A stretch of 64,000 bases of DNA from Cacconaster sp045617505 (GCA_045617505.1 JAZLIS010000094.1:3198-67197); one strand, 5' to 3'. Counted from the stretch's first letter, positions 7,263 through 15,879 are shown. The notes: a model not told the origin generated them from the sequence alone. Numbers and translations: made by a program.

Positions 7263-8673
7263 TCTCAAACAGGTTAAAGAACGAATCAACCAATTCGTCA
7301 AAGTATTGTGTCTCGGTCGGGATGTCATCATCAGCGGCCATAATCTCATTGGCAATGGCCTTCTTCGTGTGGATGATCCGATATAATGCGTGGTCTATTG
7401 TCCCCTTTGCAATCAGATAGTAACAGGTCACGTTATCCTTCTGGCCGATACGGTGCGCCCGGTCCTCGCATTGGCAACAATCTGAATATGTCCAGGGGAA
7501 TTCTACAAACGCCACATTCGATGAAGCTGTAAGTGTGAGACCAACGCCGGCGGCCTTGATGGAGCAAATAATCAGCTGGGCCTGTCCTTTCTGGAACGCA
7601 TCAACGGCGGCTTGTTTCTCGATAGCACTATCTCGTCCTGTAACCTTGACGGCAGACGGAAAAGCCTTCATCAGATCATCAACGATTTCGTGATATGAGC
7701 AGAAAAGAATGAGCGGCTTGCCTGAAGCAAGAAAGACATTCACAAAATCAATGGCTTGCTTGACCTTGCCCTTTGCTGCAAGGCTGCGGAGCGTCATAAA
7801 CTGAACGAGTGCCTTCATCCGCATCTTGCGGCGTATTTCCCGGTCTGAACAGTAACGATACTCGCGGAGGAACTGTGCAAGGTCATTTTGGGCCATCATA
7901 TATTCCTCTCCGTTGGATATGTCAACATACAGGTCAACCCGTGTCTTGTCAGGTAACTGCGTGAGAACCTTTGCCTTTTCGCGCCGTATCATACAACGGC
8001 CGTACAACTCTTGTGACAGGTCGGTCAGGTTCTCGCCTTCGCCGTATCTGCTCATAAAAGTGGCGCGGCCTCCGAACTCATTTAGCCTTCCCATAATTGA
8101 GAGCTGAGCGACAAGATCCTCCGGACGGTTAACGACAGGAGTACCGGAAAGAAGAATTATCCATTCCTTGCCATTGACAATACCTTTCGTGAACATCGTC
8201 TGTTGTGCGGACGGATCCTTCACCCTGTGTGATTCGTCAATGATGACGGATTTGAACAATCCTATCTGGGGGCAGAACACTACGTCTTTCAGCCTGAATT
8301 CCTTTGAATCGGAAGTGATGTCCCAAACGAAATATTTTCGCAGTGATTCGTAGTTGACGATAGCGACCTTCTGCATCCCTTTCATCTGGAGCAGGTACGG
8401 CCAAGTGGTCTTTGTCTGGTTGTCGAGGATGAGCGCTTTCTTGTCGGTGAACTTCTCGAATTCGCGCTGCCAATTTATCTTCAGGGACGAGGGGCAGATC
8501 ACCAGGCACGGATAGGCGTTTGCCGTGTCAACGATTCCGATACTCTGCAAAGTCTTACCAAGGCCAGGCTCATCACCAATGAACAGGCGCTTGTGCGAGA
8601 GTCCATATACGATGCCCTCCTTCTGGTACTCGTAAGGTTCTATCTTCAGATTATGTTTCAGTTCCGTACTCAT
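7246..8673 (-). CDS. SNF2-family DNA helicase/translocase
   Basis: A 475-residue SF2 helicase. Q/Ia region YEYQKEGIVYGL; Walker A GDEPGLGKT (about 33-41); DESH Walker B in VIIDESHRVKDPSA; motif III LLSGTPVVNRPEDL. The C-terminal lobe has IICSIKAAGVGLTLTAS and the motif VI QCEDRAHRIGQKDNV characteristic of SNF2/SMARCAL1-like translocases. It likely remodels DNA during phage replication with the adjacent VRR-NUC nuclease. It overlaps the upstream DUF1367-like gene by 4 nt. Confidence 0.9.
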   Translation of the reverse strand: MSTELKHNLKIEPYEYQKEGIVYGLSHKRLFIGDEPGLGKTLQSIGIVDTANAYPCLVICPSSLKINWQREFEKFTDKKALILDNQTKTTWPYLLQMKGMQKVAIVNYESLRKYFVWDITSDSKEFRLKDVVFCPQIGLFKSVIIDESHRVKDPSAQQTMFTKGIVNGKEWIILLSGTPVVNRPEDLVAQLSIMGRLNEFGGRATFMSRYGEGENLTDLSQELYGRCMIRREKAKVLTQLPDKTRVDLYVDISNGEEYMMAQNDLAQFLREYRYCSDREIRRKMRMKALVQFMTLRSLAAKGKVKQAIDFVNVFLASGKPLILFCSYHEIVDDLMKAFPSAVKVTGRDSAIEKQAAVDAFQKGQAQLIICSIKAAGVGLTLTASSNVAFVEFPWTYSDCCQCEDRAHRIGQKDNVTCYYLIAKGTIDHALYRIIHTKKAIANEIMAADDDIPTETQYFDELVDSFFNLFENGEDR

Positions 8674-9104
8674 TTGAAGTTTACTATTTCATCAACGATT
8701 TCCTGACGTGTGGTGCCGGGAAGGTACTTGTTCAGTATGGTGTCTAAGCAACGGTCATAAAAGGTCTCGAATTCGTGCTGGTCCATTGAAGCGAAGGATA
8801 TGCTCTTTGTCACAACTACGGCCCGGCTTCCGTGATATACGACGTTCGCATATCCGAGGTCAAGTTTCAGGCAGGCGAGCATATCATCTTCGCTATGGAT
8901 ATTGAGCATCAGATGCAGACGTTCCGGAAGGTTCTGGAAAGTAAGACGCACAAGAGCGAAGAATTTCTTGTGAAATTCATAGTTCCTGGGAAGAGTGATT
9001 GAACACTTGACAACGCTTCCTTCGCGAAGCCGTTGCTTCTCGTCATAGTCGCTGTCATACATTGGAATCAGCCCTTGTGCAGTCACTTTGCAGAATATAT
9101 CCAT
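8670..9104 (-). CDS. DUF1367-like phage protein
   Basis: A 144-residue protein with VVKCSITLPRNYEFHKKFFA then LVRLTFQNLPE, matching the 'R-N-x-x-F-H-K-K-F-F-A-L' core of DUF1367 phage proteins. These lie in lambdoid nin-like replication/recombination regions and lack a firm function. It is positioned between the exonuclease and helicase genes with 3-4 nt spacing or overlap. Confidence 0.65.
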   Translation of the reverse strand: MDIFCKVTAQGLIPMYDSDYDEKQRLREGSVVKCSITLPRNYEFHKKFFALVRLTFQNLPERLHLMLNIHSEDDMLACLKLDLGYANVVYHGSRAVVVTKSISFASMDQHEFETFYDRCLDTILNKYLPGTTRQEIVDEIVNFK

Positions 9105-9107
9105 TGC

Positions 9108-9770
9108 TTACAGGTTGAGGCACCAATACTGAAATGCTAATTCATCGTATTTGTCCTTGCCACGCTGATATGTGGCATCACCTCTTCTTATGAACACCTT
9201 GAAGATGTGGAAGTTCTTTTTGCTTATGGCATAGACAAAATCCTTGTCGGAGTGGGCTATGTCCATATACCAGGCACGGCTGCGGTCGATGTCGAAATAG
9301 TCGTATGCTTCCTCGAATTCCGCCTGGCTGCTGGCCGATGTCGTTTTGAGATCTCCGCCGAATCCGAACTTCGAGAGCCACCAATCCCACTTGCAGCGCG
9401 TGTCCAGCGTGAAGGGGAATCCGCCGTACTCAAACTTCTGGGCCTTGTTGACCATCACCGTCTGTGTATCTGCCAATTGCAGGACGTTGGCAAGGAAAGG
9501 GTCGTGTTTGGCGTATGAGCGCAGCGAGCGGAACATTTCTTCGCCGAAGCGGAATTCATCTTCCGAATACTGCACGTCATCAACGGTGTAGCGATAGTAG
9601 TTGACTCTGTCTGGTTCAGTGATAATGGCATCAACCAGATTCCCCAGACGGAACGCACGTTCTTTGTCTCCGTACTCCGGGTGAGGGTGCAGGAGATTCT
9701 TCAAGGCCGTGAGGTCAGAATTACTGACCTCAGACCTCAAATAGTATTCGTCCGGATTATGATTGCCCAT
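9108..9770 (-). CDS. Exodeoxyribonuclease VIII-like PD-(D/E)XK nuclease
   Basis: A 220-residue protein. N-terminal SNSDLTALKNLLHPHPEYGD and FRLGNLVDAIITEPD fit RecE/exoVIII-like nucleases. The active site is LDTRCKWDWW ... FGGDLKTTSASSQAEFEEA with a DxK pair, followed by the conserved YDYFDIDRSRAWYMDIA helix. With RecT three genes upstream it forms a RecE/RecT-type recombination pair: 5'-3' resection then strand annealing. It lies 1-3 nt from its neighbours. Confidence 0.8.
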   Translation of the reverse strand: MGNHNPDEYYLRSEVSNSDLTALKNLLHPHPEYGDKERAFRLGNLVDAIITEPDRVNYYRYTVDDVQYSEDEFRFGEEMFRSLRSYAKHDPFLANVLQLADTQTVMVNKAQKFEYGGFPFTLDTRCKWDWWLSKFGFGGDLKTTSASSQAEFEEAYDYFDIDRSRAWYMDIAHSDKDFVYAISKKNFHIFKVFIRRGDATYQRGKDKYDELAFQYWCLNL

Positions 9771-9771
9771 A

Positions 9772-10998
9772 TCAGCGTGCTTTTACTTCTTCCAGATATT
9801 CTATGTGCTCGCTCTGAATCCTGATAGGGGAGACCTTATCGTTGGCGAGTTTCTCGGCGAAGGTGATCTGCTGCTTGAAGGTCTTGTCCAACTCTTCCTT
9901 TGTCATCGTGCATCCCACCTTGGTCCACCATAGTCCGAATACCTCGGAGTAACCCTCTATGTTGAGGATGTTCATCTTGAGTTTGACGGAGGATTTCGGC
10001 TGGTATGCCGGGCAAGCGTCTCCCTGATGATTGCCGGTCTCGGCTCCAGATGCTCCGAATAGGCTGTCCATCTGGCTGCTCTGCTGTGCGAACTCCTTCG
10101 CTTTCTTTTCCTCTTCCTCGCGCTTCTTGCGCTCTTCCTCGCGTCTGCGTGCTTCGGCTTCTTCCCTGGCGGCTATCTCTGCCTTGCGGCGTGCCGCCTC
10201 TTCTGCAGATGCTTTGGCAATTGCTTCAAGTTCGCGCTTCTTTGAAGGAAGCCTGTTAATATAATCATCACGAGTGTTCTCAATTTCGAACTTGTATTGC
10301 TCCCTGAGTTTTCCTTCCTGAACCGTTGTAATCTCCTGGCGGATTGCGGACAGCTCCTGCTTCGTCAAGGTAAGAGGGAGACGGACGGAACTCATAAAAC
10401 GTGTATTCCAATCTTTCGGCAACTCGGTATCGAAATCGCGGATCCGGATTTCATAATCTCCGAAGTTTTCGAGGGTTATGCTGCCAAACAAATTGGTAAG
10501 GCTGTTCAGTGCCTGATTGATGCAGGCATTGTAGAATGATGACAACTCGTTCTCGCAGTCTGCGCGGAAAGTGTTCTTGTCATTCTCTATCTGGATTCGG
10601 CGTGCTTCTTCCTGCCTGCGTCTCTCTTCCTCTTCGCGCTTTTTAGCGGCGTACTGATTGCGAAGCTGCTGCAATTCCGCCGGAATTGTTCCGGCTTTGG
10701 TGACATCAATGTCATTCTCCATTGTGGTGAATACCTTACGGTAATCGTCCATCAACTTTGTGATAGGGGAACGTGCATCGTTCATCTTCCTGACCGTCTT
10801 TTTCGCCCTGTCAATGAATAGTGCTGCTTCCTGATCCAAAGCATCCGTCATTCCGGAAGCCTTGATTCTTCCCAGCAACTCTTTCCCGAATTCGATGCAC
10901 TTGTTATGTGAGGTGAGGTTGCCCTGATACGCCTGCGGCGCGTTCTGGACTATCAGACCGGCATTCTCCGGTGTGATGACTGTTAATTCTCCTGCCAT
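9772..10998 (-). CDS. Coiled-coil protein of the recombination module
   Basis: A 408-residue protein that is strongly charged and alpha-helical. Two Arg/Glu-rich segments (KKREEEERRRQEEARRIQIE at about 115-135, and a longer one at about 265-300) are predicted long coiled coils around a mixed domain at about 150-245. It lies between recT and the exonuclease, where many Bacteroidales phages carry such a protein. A scaffold or structural role in recombination is possible, but no enzymatic motif is seen. Confidence 0.65.
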   Translation of the reverse strand: MAGELTVITPENAGLIVQNAPQAYQGNLTSHNKCIEFGKELLGRIKASGMTDALDQEAALFIDRAKKTVRKMNDARSPITKLMDDYRKVFTTMENDIDVTKAGTIPAELQQLRNQYAAKKREEEERRRQEEARRIQIENDKNTFRADCENELSSFYNACINQALNSLTNLFGSITLENFGDYEIRIRDFDTELPKDWNTRFMSSVRLPLTLTKQELSAIRQEITTVQEGKLREQYKFEIENTRDDYINRLPSKKRELEAIAKASAEEAARRKAEIAAREEAEARRREEERKKREEEEKKAKEFAQQSSQMDSLFGASGAETGNHQGDACPAYQPKSSVKLKMNILNIEGYSEVFGLWWTKVGCTMTKEELDKTFKQQITFAEKLANDKVSPIRIQSEHIEYLEEVKAR

Positions 10999-11009
10999 AG
11001 CTGTCCAGA

Positions 11010-11981
11010 TTAGAATGCACCGTCATTTGAATCTTCCACCTTCACGCCACCGGAAAAATCCGGCTGGTTTCCGAAAGGCTCTTGGGGCTGCGGCTTCTCT
11101 TCTGGAGCGCCACCTTTCACGCCGTAGTAATCGTCAATCTCCGGTTGAGGCTCTTCCTGCTCGGTCTGCAACTCTGTCCCCTTGCCGATGCGGAGTTTCG
11201 GATATGTTTTGAATGCGTGCTTGATGAGCTTGGCGCAGAGGAAACCTGAATCAATGCCAACACCCTGTTCGGGATTGCCGTACAGTTCGTTTGCCTGCCC
11301 TTCCCATTGGTTCGTCTTGTAGTTGTAACGAGTGTTGTTTTTCAGCGAGTAGTTCATCAGGCGCAGCCAATCCTCTTCGTACATTACGGAGTAGTCCACG
11401 CTGCCGTCATTACGGGTGATGCGCAGAAATGCGGCAACGATGTGGCCGGAGGTGTGCGGAAGATGACACGTATAACTTACTGATTTGCGGCCGTCCTTAT
11501 CGGAGAAGGAGAACTCATCTTCTGCATATACCAGAGTCGGATTGTCCGCATACCTTATCTGTCCGCAACGTTGGCGCTGGACAAGCTCGCCGTATCCGGA
11601 AATTGTCAGGACGCAGCGGCCCTCGTAGTCATACACGTTCTTTCCTTTGGCCGCATCGTAGTGCTGTCCTATCTTGGCATTGCGGCCCATAAGATAGCAC
11701 TGTGCTCGTGCTCCCGGTTCCAGAGACAGGCCGCAGACGGCAAGGTCTATGAATGCCGTGAAAATGGAGAATGGCGTTGATTTGTCGCGCAGCTCAGGCT
11801 TTTCATCCAGAAGCGCCGAGAAATAACGGCTTTCTTTCTCATAGACGCTCTCCGCGTCCTCGTCCCTCCAGATTGTGGAACGGATCTCGATGAAACGAGA
11901 CTTGACGGCTTCGTTCTTTACGATGTCGAGCGGATTCATCTTGTTGATCTGCTCTACCGTCAGTTGAATTGAATTGTTCAT
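11010..11981 (-). CDS. recT: RecT-family single-strand annealing protein
   Basis: A 323-residue protein. The core FIDLAVCGLSLEPGARAQCY then LMGRNAKIG...LTISGYGELVQRQRCGQIRY is the RecT signature (LGLDP-like segment, then YGEL). It continues with VYAEDEFSF and SDSG-type segments; the C-terminal 60 residues are Pro/Glu/Gln-rich and disordered, usual for partner-binding tails. It anneals ssDNA made by the adjacent exonuclease. Downstream in transcription lie the coiled-coil and exonuclease genes; upstream is a roughly 145-bp gap (11982-12125) with no supported gene. Confidence 0.85.
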   Translation of the reverse strand: MNNSIQLTVEQINKMNPLDIVKNEAVKSRFIEIRSTIWRDEDAESVYEKESRYFSALLDEKPELRDKSTPFSIFTAFIDLAVCGLSLEPGARAQCYLMGRNAKIGQHYDAAKGKNVYDYEGRCVLTISGYGELVQRQRCGQIRYADNPTLVYAEDEFSFSDKDGRKSVSYTCHLPHTSGHIVAAFLRITRNDGSVDYSVMYEEDWLRLMNYSLKNNTRYNYKTNQWEGQANELYGNPEQGVGIDSGFLCAKLIKHAFKTYPKLRIGKGTELQTEQEEPQPEIDDYYGVKGGAPEEKPQPQEPFGNQPDFSGGVKVEDSNDGAF

Positions 11982-12125
11982 AATACTTGTGTTGTTAAAG
12001 TGTGTAAAACTTTGTGGCTACAAGCGGACTCGGACCGCCTTTTGTCCTCTCGATGTCCAGCGCTCGCGTATAAGAAGATTTGACTGAACACCTTCGGCTT
12101 CTGCACCTGCGTAGCCTTTTATGTC

Positions 12126-12317
12126 TCAAAGCATCCCTGCCTTGTATTCTTCACGGTGGTACCGGCGCATTATCTCGCTGTGGACTATCCCTTTCCCGAG
12201 TGCAGTCTTGCAATTTCTCTCATCCATTTCTTCCCAGCAGCTCTTTGCGAACTCGGCCCTAATGCGCTCCTGTTCATCTTCCGGCAGACCGGATATGTCG
12301 GCATATATTGCACTCAT
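12126..12317 (-). CDS. Small acidic hypothetical protein
   Basis: A 63-residue protein from ATG at 12317 (MSAIYADISGLPEDEQERIR), helical and acidic. It has a 4-nt overlap with the upstream gene, which supports this start over the longer frame. Function unknown. Confidence 0.5.
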   Translation of the reverse strand: MSAIYADISGLPEDEQERIRAEFAKSCWEEMDERNCKTALGKGIVHSEIMRRYHREEYKAGML

Positions 12318-12580
12318 AGGTAATCCTGTACTTTGTTCTGCAACTTCCTCAAGACCGTTGTCTGATATTCCAGCTTGCCCGGTCTCTTGCGCGGCTCTAT
12401 AAGACCGGCCCTGCGCCACCTGTCAACGTTGGCCCTGCCGAACATAGAATAAGCCTTTGCCTGGGATACGTACTCCGGATCCGAGCTGCTTGACTTGATG
12501 AGTGTGACAACCCTGACCGCGACATCGTTTATAAATGTCTCATAAGTCACTGTTTTGTCTGCGAATGCCAACTGTATCAT
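12314..12580 (-). CDS. Excisionase/MerR-like small DNA-binding protein
   Basis: An 88-residue protein. The segment VSQAKAYSMFGRANVDRWRR then AGLIEPRKRPGKLEY looks like a winged-helix excisionase or MerR N-terminal helix-turn-helix: a 'tkeAa..lg.s..tv.rW...G' pattern followed by a basic wing. It could be the phage excisionase or an early regulator. It is part of the first leftward genes after the promoter, as expected for either role. Confidence 0.55.
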   Translation of the reverse strand: MIQLAFADKTVTYETFINDVAVRVVTLIKSSSSDPEYVSQAKAYSMFGRANVDRWRRAGLIEPRKRPGKLEYQTTVLRKLQNKVQDYL

Positions 12581-12701
12581 TGTCGTTGAACGTGAATATT
12601 GGGATGTGTCCTGTTTGTGGGTTTACGTAATGTCTGCGCATTTCCTCGCGCATCCTCCGGTATTCCTCATAGAACCCTTCGGGAATTTTGTTCGAGGCCA
12701 T
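12540..12701 (-). CDS. Small hypothetical protein
   Basis: About 53 residues from ATG at 12701 (MASNKIPEGFYEEYRRMREE); in-frame ATGs at 12710 and 12722 are alternatives. Basic helix followed by a short beta-like tail. It overlaps both neighbours in other frames. Function unknown. Confidence 0.45.
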   Translation of the reverse strand: MASNKIPEGFYEEYRRMREEMRRHYVNPQTGHIPIFTFNDNDTVGIRRQNSDL

Positions 12702-12912
12702 AACTCTCATAACCGTTTTCAATGTTGAAGATTATTACCTGCAGATCCCTGACGAACTGCCTTACTGCATCAACAGGAGTATCTGGAGTGTTGAGGAAGC
12801 TCTTGAACATTACCGGAGAAGAAATGCGATACATTCGCCGGTCTTTCAGGTCTGCTTCGGAGGCCCTGACATTGAAACCGTAGGACTCCAGCTTGCGTAA
12901 TATACGTGCCAT
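12667..12912 (-). CDS. Small hypothetical early protein
   Basis: An 81-residue protein from ATG at 12912 (MARILRKLESYGFNVRASEA), a mixed basic/acidic helical sequence. The upstream extension of the longest frame overlaps the membrane protein gene and was rejected. Spacing to the previous gene is 2 nt. Confidence 0.5.
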   Translation of the reverse strand: MARILRKLESYGFNVRASEADLKDRRMYRISSPVMFKSFLNTPDTPVDAVRQFVRDLQVIIFNIENGYESYGLEQNSRRVL

Positions 12913-12914
12913 TC

Positions 12915-13217
12915 CTATTCCTCCTCGCTTGCAGTAAACATCCCGCCCTTCTTCCTGTCCTCGATATTGGTTCGGATAAGACCGGTGACTATCAGGTAGA
13001 ATACAGCCGTGATGAAGCAATGAGGCTTCCAGAATCCGATGACGAGGCACGCGAAGAAAATCAGCACACAGGTGAGCCAGACCGATTCCTCGATGATATT
13101 GATGATGGCGTACAGGATTTCTCCTTCATTACGGTGATGGATGGCTAATACAAGTCTCTTGAAAATTGATTTACCATTTCTAAAGAGAGTTACTGCAATG
13201 TTTCTTTCTTTTTTCAT
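12915..13217 (-). CDS. Small membrane protein
   Basis: A 100-residue protein with a basic N-terminus (MKKERNIAVTLFRNGKSIFK). Two strong hydrophobic segments follow: about residues 45-63 (SVWLTCVLIFFACLVIGFW) and 66-82 (HCFITAVFYLIVTGLI). It is probably an inner-membrane protein made early, for example a superinfection-exclusion factor, but that role is only inferred from timing and topology. Confidence 0.55.
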   Translation of the reverse strand: MKKERNIAVTLFRNGKSIFKRLVLAIHHRNEGEILYAIINIIEESVWLTCVLIFFACLVIGFWKPHCFITAVFYLIVTGLIRTNIEDRKKGGMFTASEEE

Positions 13218-13229
13218 AATGCTATGGTT

Positions 13230-13427
13230 TTATTTGATTCTCTTCACGGCGATTGTACGCTCTTCGTTATTCGATATGGTCTCATACTCCTGATTCCATT
13301 CGACTGCACGAGCTGCTACGAGAGCTTTGATGGAATTCCTACGCTCAATCGGAAACGTCAATTTCCTGCCTACTCGCAGGCTCTTTATCCTCTGAGTGTC
13401 CGAATTTTTGTCAATTGGTCTCCCCAT
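13230..13427 (-). CDS. Small basic protein, first gene of the leftward operon
   Basis: A 65-residue, highly basic protein (MGRPIDKNSDTQRIKSLRVG, RKLTFPIERRNSIKALVAAR). The Arg/Lys-rich opening after MGRP and the position directly behind the early promoter suggest a DNA-binding regulator of Cro type, but no classic helix-turn-helix is clear. Confidence 0.5.
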   Translation of the reverse strand: MGRPIDKNSDTQRIKSLRVGRKLTFPIERRNSIKALVAARAVEWNQEYETISNNEERTIAVKRIK

Positions 13428-13466
13428 TTTTTGGTTAGATTTAATTATTTAGTTAACTTTCAATTG

Positions 13467-13498
13467 CAAAACTAAAGTATATTTTCGTTACTTCCAAA
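13467..13498 (-). promoter_or_regulatory. Leftward early promoter (Bacteroidetes type)
   Basis: On the minus strand a -7 element TAGTTTTG (plus coordinates 13467-13474) fits TAnnTTTG. A -33 TTTG (13495-13498) is separated from it by 20 bp, close to the Bacteroides consensus. Transcription would begin near 13460, about 33 nt before the first early gene. One operator-like repeat lies inside the spacer. Confidence 0.6.
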
Positions 13499-13525
13499 TA
13501 ATTTAGCAATTATTTTTTCGTTACT
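13482..13525. promoter_or_regulatory. Operator candidate: direct repeat TTTTCGTTACT
   Basis: The 11-mer TTTTCGTTACT occurs at 13482-13492 and again at 13515-13525, 33 bp apart (about three helical turns). The first copy lies between the -33 and -7 elements of the leftward promoter, the second between that promoter and the repressor gene. This placement fits repressor binding sites controlling lysogeny; it is an inference from repeat and position. Confidence 0.5.
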
Positions 13526-13568
13526 ACATAAAATAATTGAATGAAAATAACTTAAAGTATTGATAATT

Positions 13569-13913
13569 ATGAATTTGGAGAAAATTAGACGGCTTTCTGA
13601 ATCTCGTCAGGGAGGGTTAAAAAAGTTAGCCTTAGATATCGGGATGAGCGAGCAGAATCTGCATCGTTGTATGAATAACAATAAAATACAGGCAGGAGAC
13701 TTGGAAAAAATTGCGTCACTACTCGGTGTTAGCTTGCTGACATTCTTTGATGAAGATCCTGTGGGCAACAAGGCTATCGCATCGGGCAATAACTCGGTTG
13801 CAGCAGTAAACAGCGAGGTTAACGGCAACAAGGCATTGGAAGAGAAGGTGCAATTGCTTGAGCAACTACTGAAAGAGAAAGAAAGGACAATTCAGATACT
13901 GATGAACAAATGA
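13569..13913 (+). CDS. HTH-type (XRE-like) phage repressor
   Basis: A 114-residue protein from ATG at 13569; the longer frame starts with a TTG at 13560 and is less likely. Residues of about 5-55 (LKKLALDIGMSEQNLHRCMN, then LEKIASLLGVSLLTFF) form a cI/Cro-type helix-turn-helix. Residues of about 80-112 (LEEKVQLLEQLLKEKERTIQ) form a short coiled coil for dimerisation. It is transcribed away from the early operon, so it probably represses the leftward promoter through the TTTTCGTTACT repeats. No peptidase domain is present, so induction would not be by LexA-like self-cleavage. Confidence 0.8.
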   Translation: MNLEKIRRLSESRQGGLKKLALDIGMSEQNLHRCMNNNKIQAGDLEKIASLLGVSLLTFFDEDPVGNKAIASGNNSVAAVNSEVNGNKALEEKVQLLEQLLKEKERTIQILMNK

Positions 13914-14110
13914 AAGAAAACGGGGATAAAAGATTCAAGATTGTAGTCTCTTCGGTTGTCATTGTAATTCTGATTGCATTTACATACGCATTGGCTTGCA
14001 ACGGCAGATATGCAAGAGTAGGCGAGGGAGCAGCGATGTTTGACAAATGGAAGAAGGTTCTGCTTGTGCCGTCACCGGACGGAACCTATGTGCCGTATGA
14101 AAAAGAATAG
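13910..14110 (+). CDS. Small single-pass membrane protein
   Basis: A 66-residue protein with one hydrophobic segment (IVVSSVVIVILIAFTYALAC, about residues 11-30) after a charged N-terminus. Its start overlaps the repressor stop by 4 nt, so the two are cotranslated in the lysogen. A lysogenic-conversion or exclusion role is possible, not shown. Confidence 0.6.
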   Translation: MKENGDKRFKIVVSSVVIVILIAFTYALACNGRYARVGEGAAMFDKWKKVLLVPSPDGTYVPYEKE

Positions 14111-14219
14111 GTTCAAGATTAAAACATTGATGAAAGTACAATGATAAAATTTAGAACTTTCGCCTATGTTGCTGAATGTCAATATGGAATTGCAGCGGCC
14201 CAGGCTGCGATTAAGCAGA

Positions 14220-14239
14220 ATAATTAGAGAGCTAATTAT
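14220..14239. repeat. Perfect inverted repeat (8-bp arms, AGAG loop)
   Basis: ATAATTAG AGAG CTAATTAT between the membrane protein and the integrase gene. The flanking 14240-14280 also has AGGCGG...CCGCCT arms. AT-rich dyads just upstream of an integrase gene are a common setting for attP core or arm sites; the sequence alone cannot confirm this. Confidence 0.45.
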
Positions 14240-14301
14240 CAATAAATTAGGCGGTAATGTGGCTCGCACGGGCTACTGCCGCCTATTTTCTTTTCGTTCA
14301 T

Positions 14302-14322
14302 TCTGCACGTTTTTCGTGCAGA
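14302..14322. repeat. Perfect hairpin TCTGCACG-TTTTT-CGTGCAGA
   Basis: An 8-bp perfect stem with a 5-nt T loop, 76 bp upstream of the integrase start. It could be an attP-related dyad, an integrase operator or an attenuator. The stretch 14111-14397 has no convincing gene: one 80-codon frame runs through it but has no recognisable content. Confidence 0.45.
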
Positions 14323-14397
14323 CCTTACGTGAAAATTTAGAGAGAATTGAGAAGCTCCGCACGTTGGCTTTAGAGTTGATTTAGACACGTATAAGAT

Positions 14398-15879
14398 ATG
14401 GCTACAATGAAGATTTGCGTTCAGAAGCAGCGCAGGGACGGGTTCTATCCGGTTTACATCAGGGTAACGCACCATACCAAGGTCGCATACATCAAGACCG
14501 ACAAAATGGTCAACTCCAAGGGTATCACAAAGACTCGCGAAGTCAAGGATCCTTTCGTGGTTCAGTCTCTTTCCGGAAAGATTGTGGACTATATGGACCG
14601 GCTAAACAAGAAGGACATAGAGACCTGGACGGTAAAGCAGGTTGTAGATTTCCTTCTGAACGAGACTGCGGACATCTGTTTCAGCGATTATGCAAGGCAG
14701 CATATAATGAAGATGAAGTTGGCAGGTCAGGCGCGTAACGCTCGCAACTACGACCTTGCGCTGCAAAGTCTGGAACGTTATGCCGGTACCAACAAGACGA
14801 TGTTCAGCAGCCTTACGTCATATTTTGTCAACAATTGGATCTCTTCCTTGTCAACAACGCACCGGGCAAAAGAAATGTATCCTGTCTGCATCCGCCAGAT
14901 ATTCCGTGCCGCATTGAATGAGTTGAACGACTATGACAGTGATGTCATCAGGATACGCACGAATCCCTGGCCGAAGGTTAAGATACCGTCCGCGGACCGT
15001 CCCGATAAACTTGCCATCACGCCCGAGGAATGTCGCGCTTTCTTTTCCGCTCCGCTTCCGGAGAGCAAGATGAAGGAACCTCTTTCGGGACTCGGCCGCG
15101 ATGTGGCTATGATGGTGCTATGCCTTGCCGGAATAAACACTGTTGACCTGTTCAATCTGAAGAAGTCAGATTTTCGGGACGGGAAGATTTGCTACAAGCG
15201 AGCAAAGACAACGAAGGCTCGTGCTGATGATGCTTACATAGAAATGCGCGTCCCTTCCATTCTTTTGCCCCTATTTTCGCGCTACGCCGCCAAAGATGAT
15301 GCGGAATACCTTTTCAACTTTCACGAGCGTTATTCGTCCTCGGATTCGTTCGGAGCGAATGTCAACCGGGGAATCCACGACATCTGTGACTCAATGGGTA
15401 TGGCAAAGGATGACAGGTATTGTGTATATACCTTCCGGCATACCTGGGGGACCGTAGCGCAAAATGATTGCGGCGCGTCTGTTTCCGATGTCGCTCTCGC
15501 TATGAATCATTCATCAGGGAATACCATCACGCGCGGCTATCTCAAGATGGATTTCTCGCCAGCCTGGGAGCTGAACGAGAAAGTCGTAGAACTCATTTTC
15601 TTCTCGGAGAAAGAATCTCACCGCACACAGAAGCCGAAAGATGAATCATTCTCACGCTTCTCTGCCAAACAACTCATTCGTGGTACCGCTTATTTCCGGG
15701 GACGGCAGCTCGGTAAGATAGAGGATATAGGATTCAATAATGTCGATGAAGTTATTTCCGCTCTGGTGAAGTTTGTGCCGGAGGACGTGCCTGTACGCTC
15801 AATGGTGCAGTTCAAGGTTGAAAATCTCGACAAACATCAGGCTGCCATCTATGAACGAATGAAGGGCAAGGGCTTCTGA
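14398..15879 (+). CDS. int: Tyrosine recombinase (phage integrase)
   Basis: A 493-residue integrase. The N-terminus (MATMKICVQKQRRDGFYPVY) is an arm-binding-type domain, followed by a SAM-like core-binding domain (about 100-200). The catalytic domain has the Bacteroidetes-type box I LCLAGINTVDLFNLKKSDF (Asn where many integrases have Arg), CYKRAKTTKARADDAYIEM, the box II YTFRHTWGTVAQ, a conserved NHSSG, and the nucleophile Tyr in TRGYLKMDF. About 95 residues follow the catalytic Tyr, more than usual. It would integrate and excise the phage at a host att site. The upstream hairpins are candidate attP parts. Confidence 0.85.
   Translation: MATMKICVQKQRRDGFYPVYIRVTHHTKVAYIKTDKMVNSKGITKTREVKDPFVVQSLSGKIVDYMDRLNKKDIETWTVKQVVDFLLNETADICFSDYARQHIMKMKLAGQARNARNYDLALQSLERYAGTNKTMFSSLTSYFVNNWISSLSTTHRAKEMYPVCIRQIFRAALNELNDYDSDVIRIRTNPWPKVKIPSADRPDKLAITPEECRAFFSAPLPESKMKEPLSGLGRDVAMMVLCLAGINTVDLFNLKKSDFRDGKICYKRAKTTKARADDAYIEMRVPSILLPLFSRYAAKDDAEYLFNFHERYSSSDSFGANVNRGIHDICDSMGMAKDDRYCVYTFRHTWGTVAQNDCGASVSDVALAMNHSSGNTITRGYLKMDFSPAWELNEKVVELIFFSEKESHRTQKPKDESFSRFSAKQLIRGTAYFRGRQLGKIEDIGFNNVDEVISALVKFVPEDVPVRSMVQFKVENLDKHQAAIYERMKGKGF

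Noticed and set aside
14142..14384. 80-codon ORF before the integrase
   Set aside because: It spans perfect dyads and has an improbable composition; more likely non-coding attachment or regulatory sequence.
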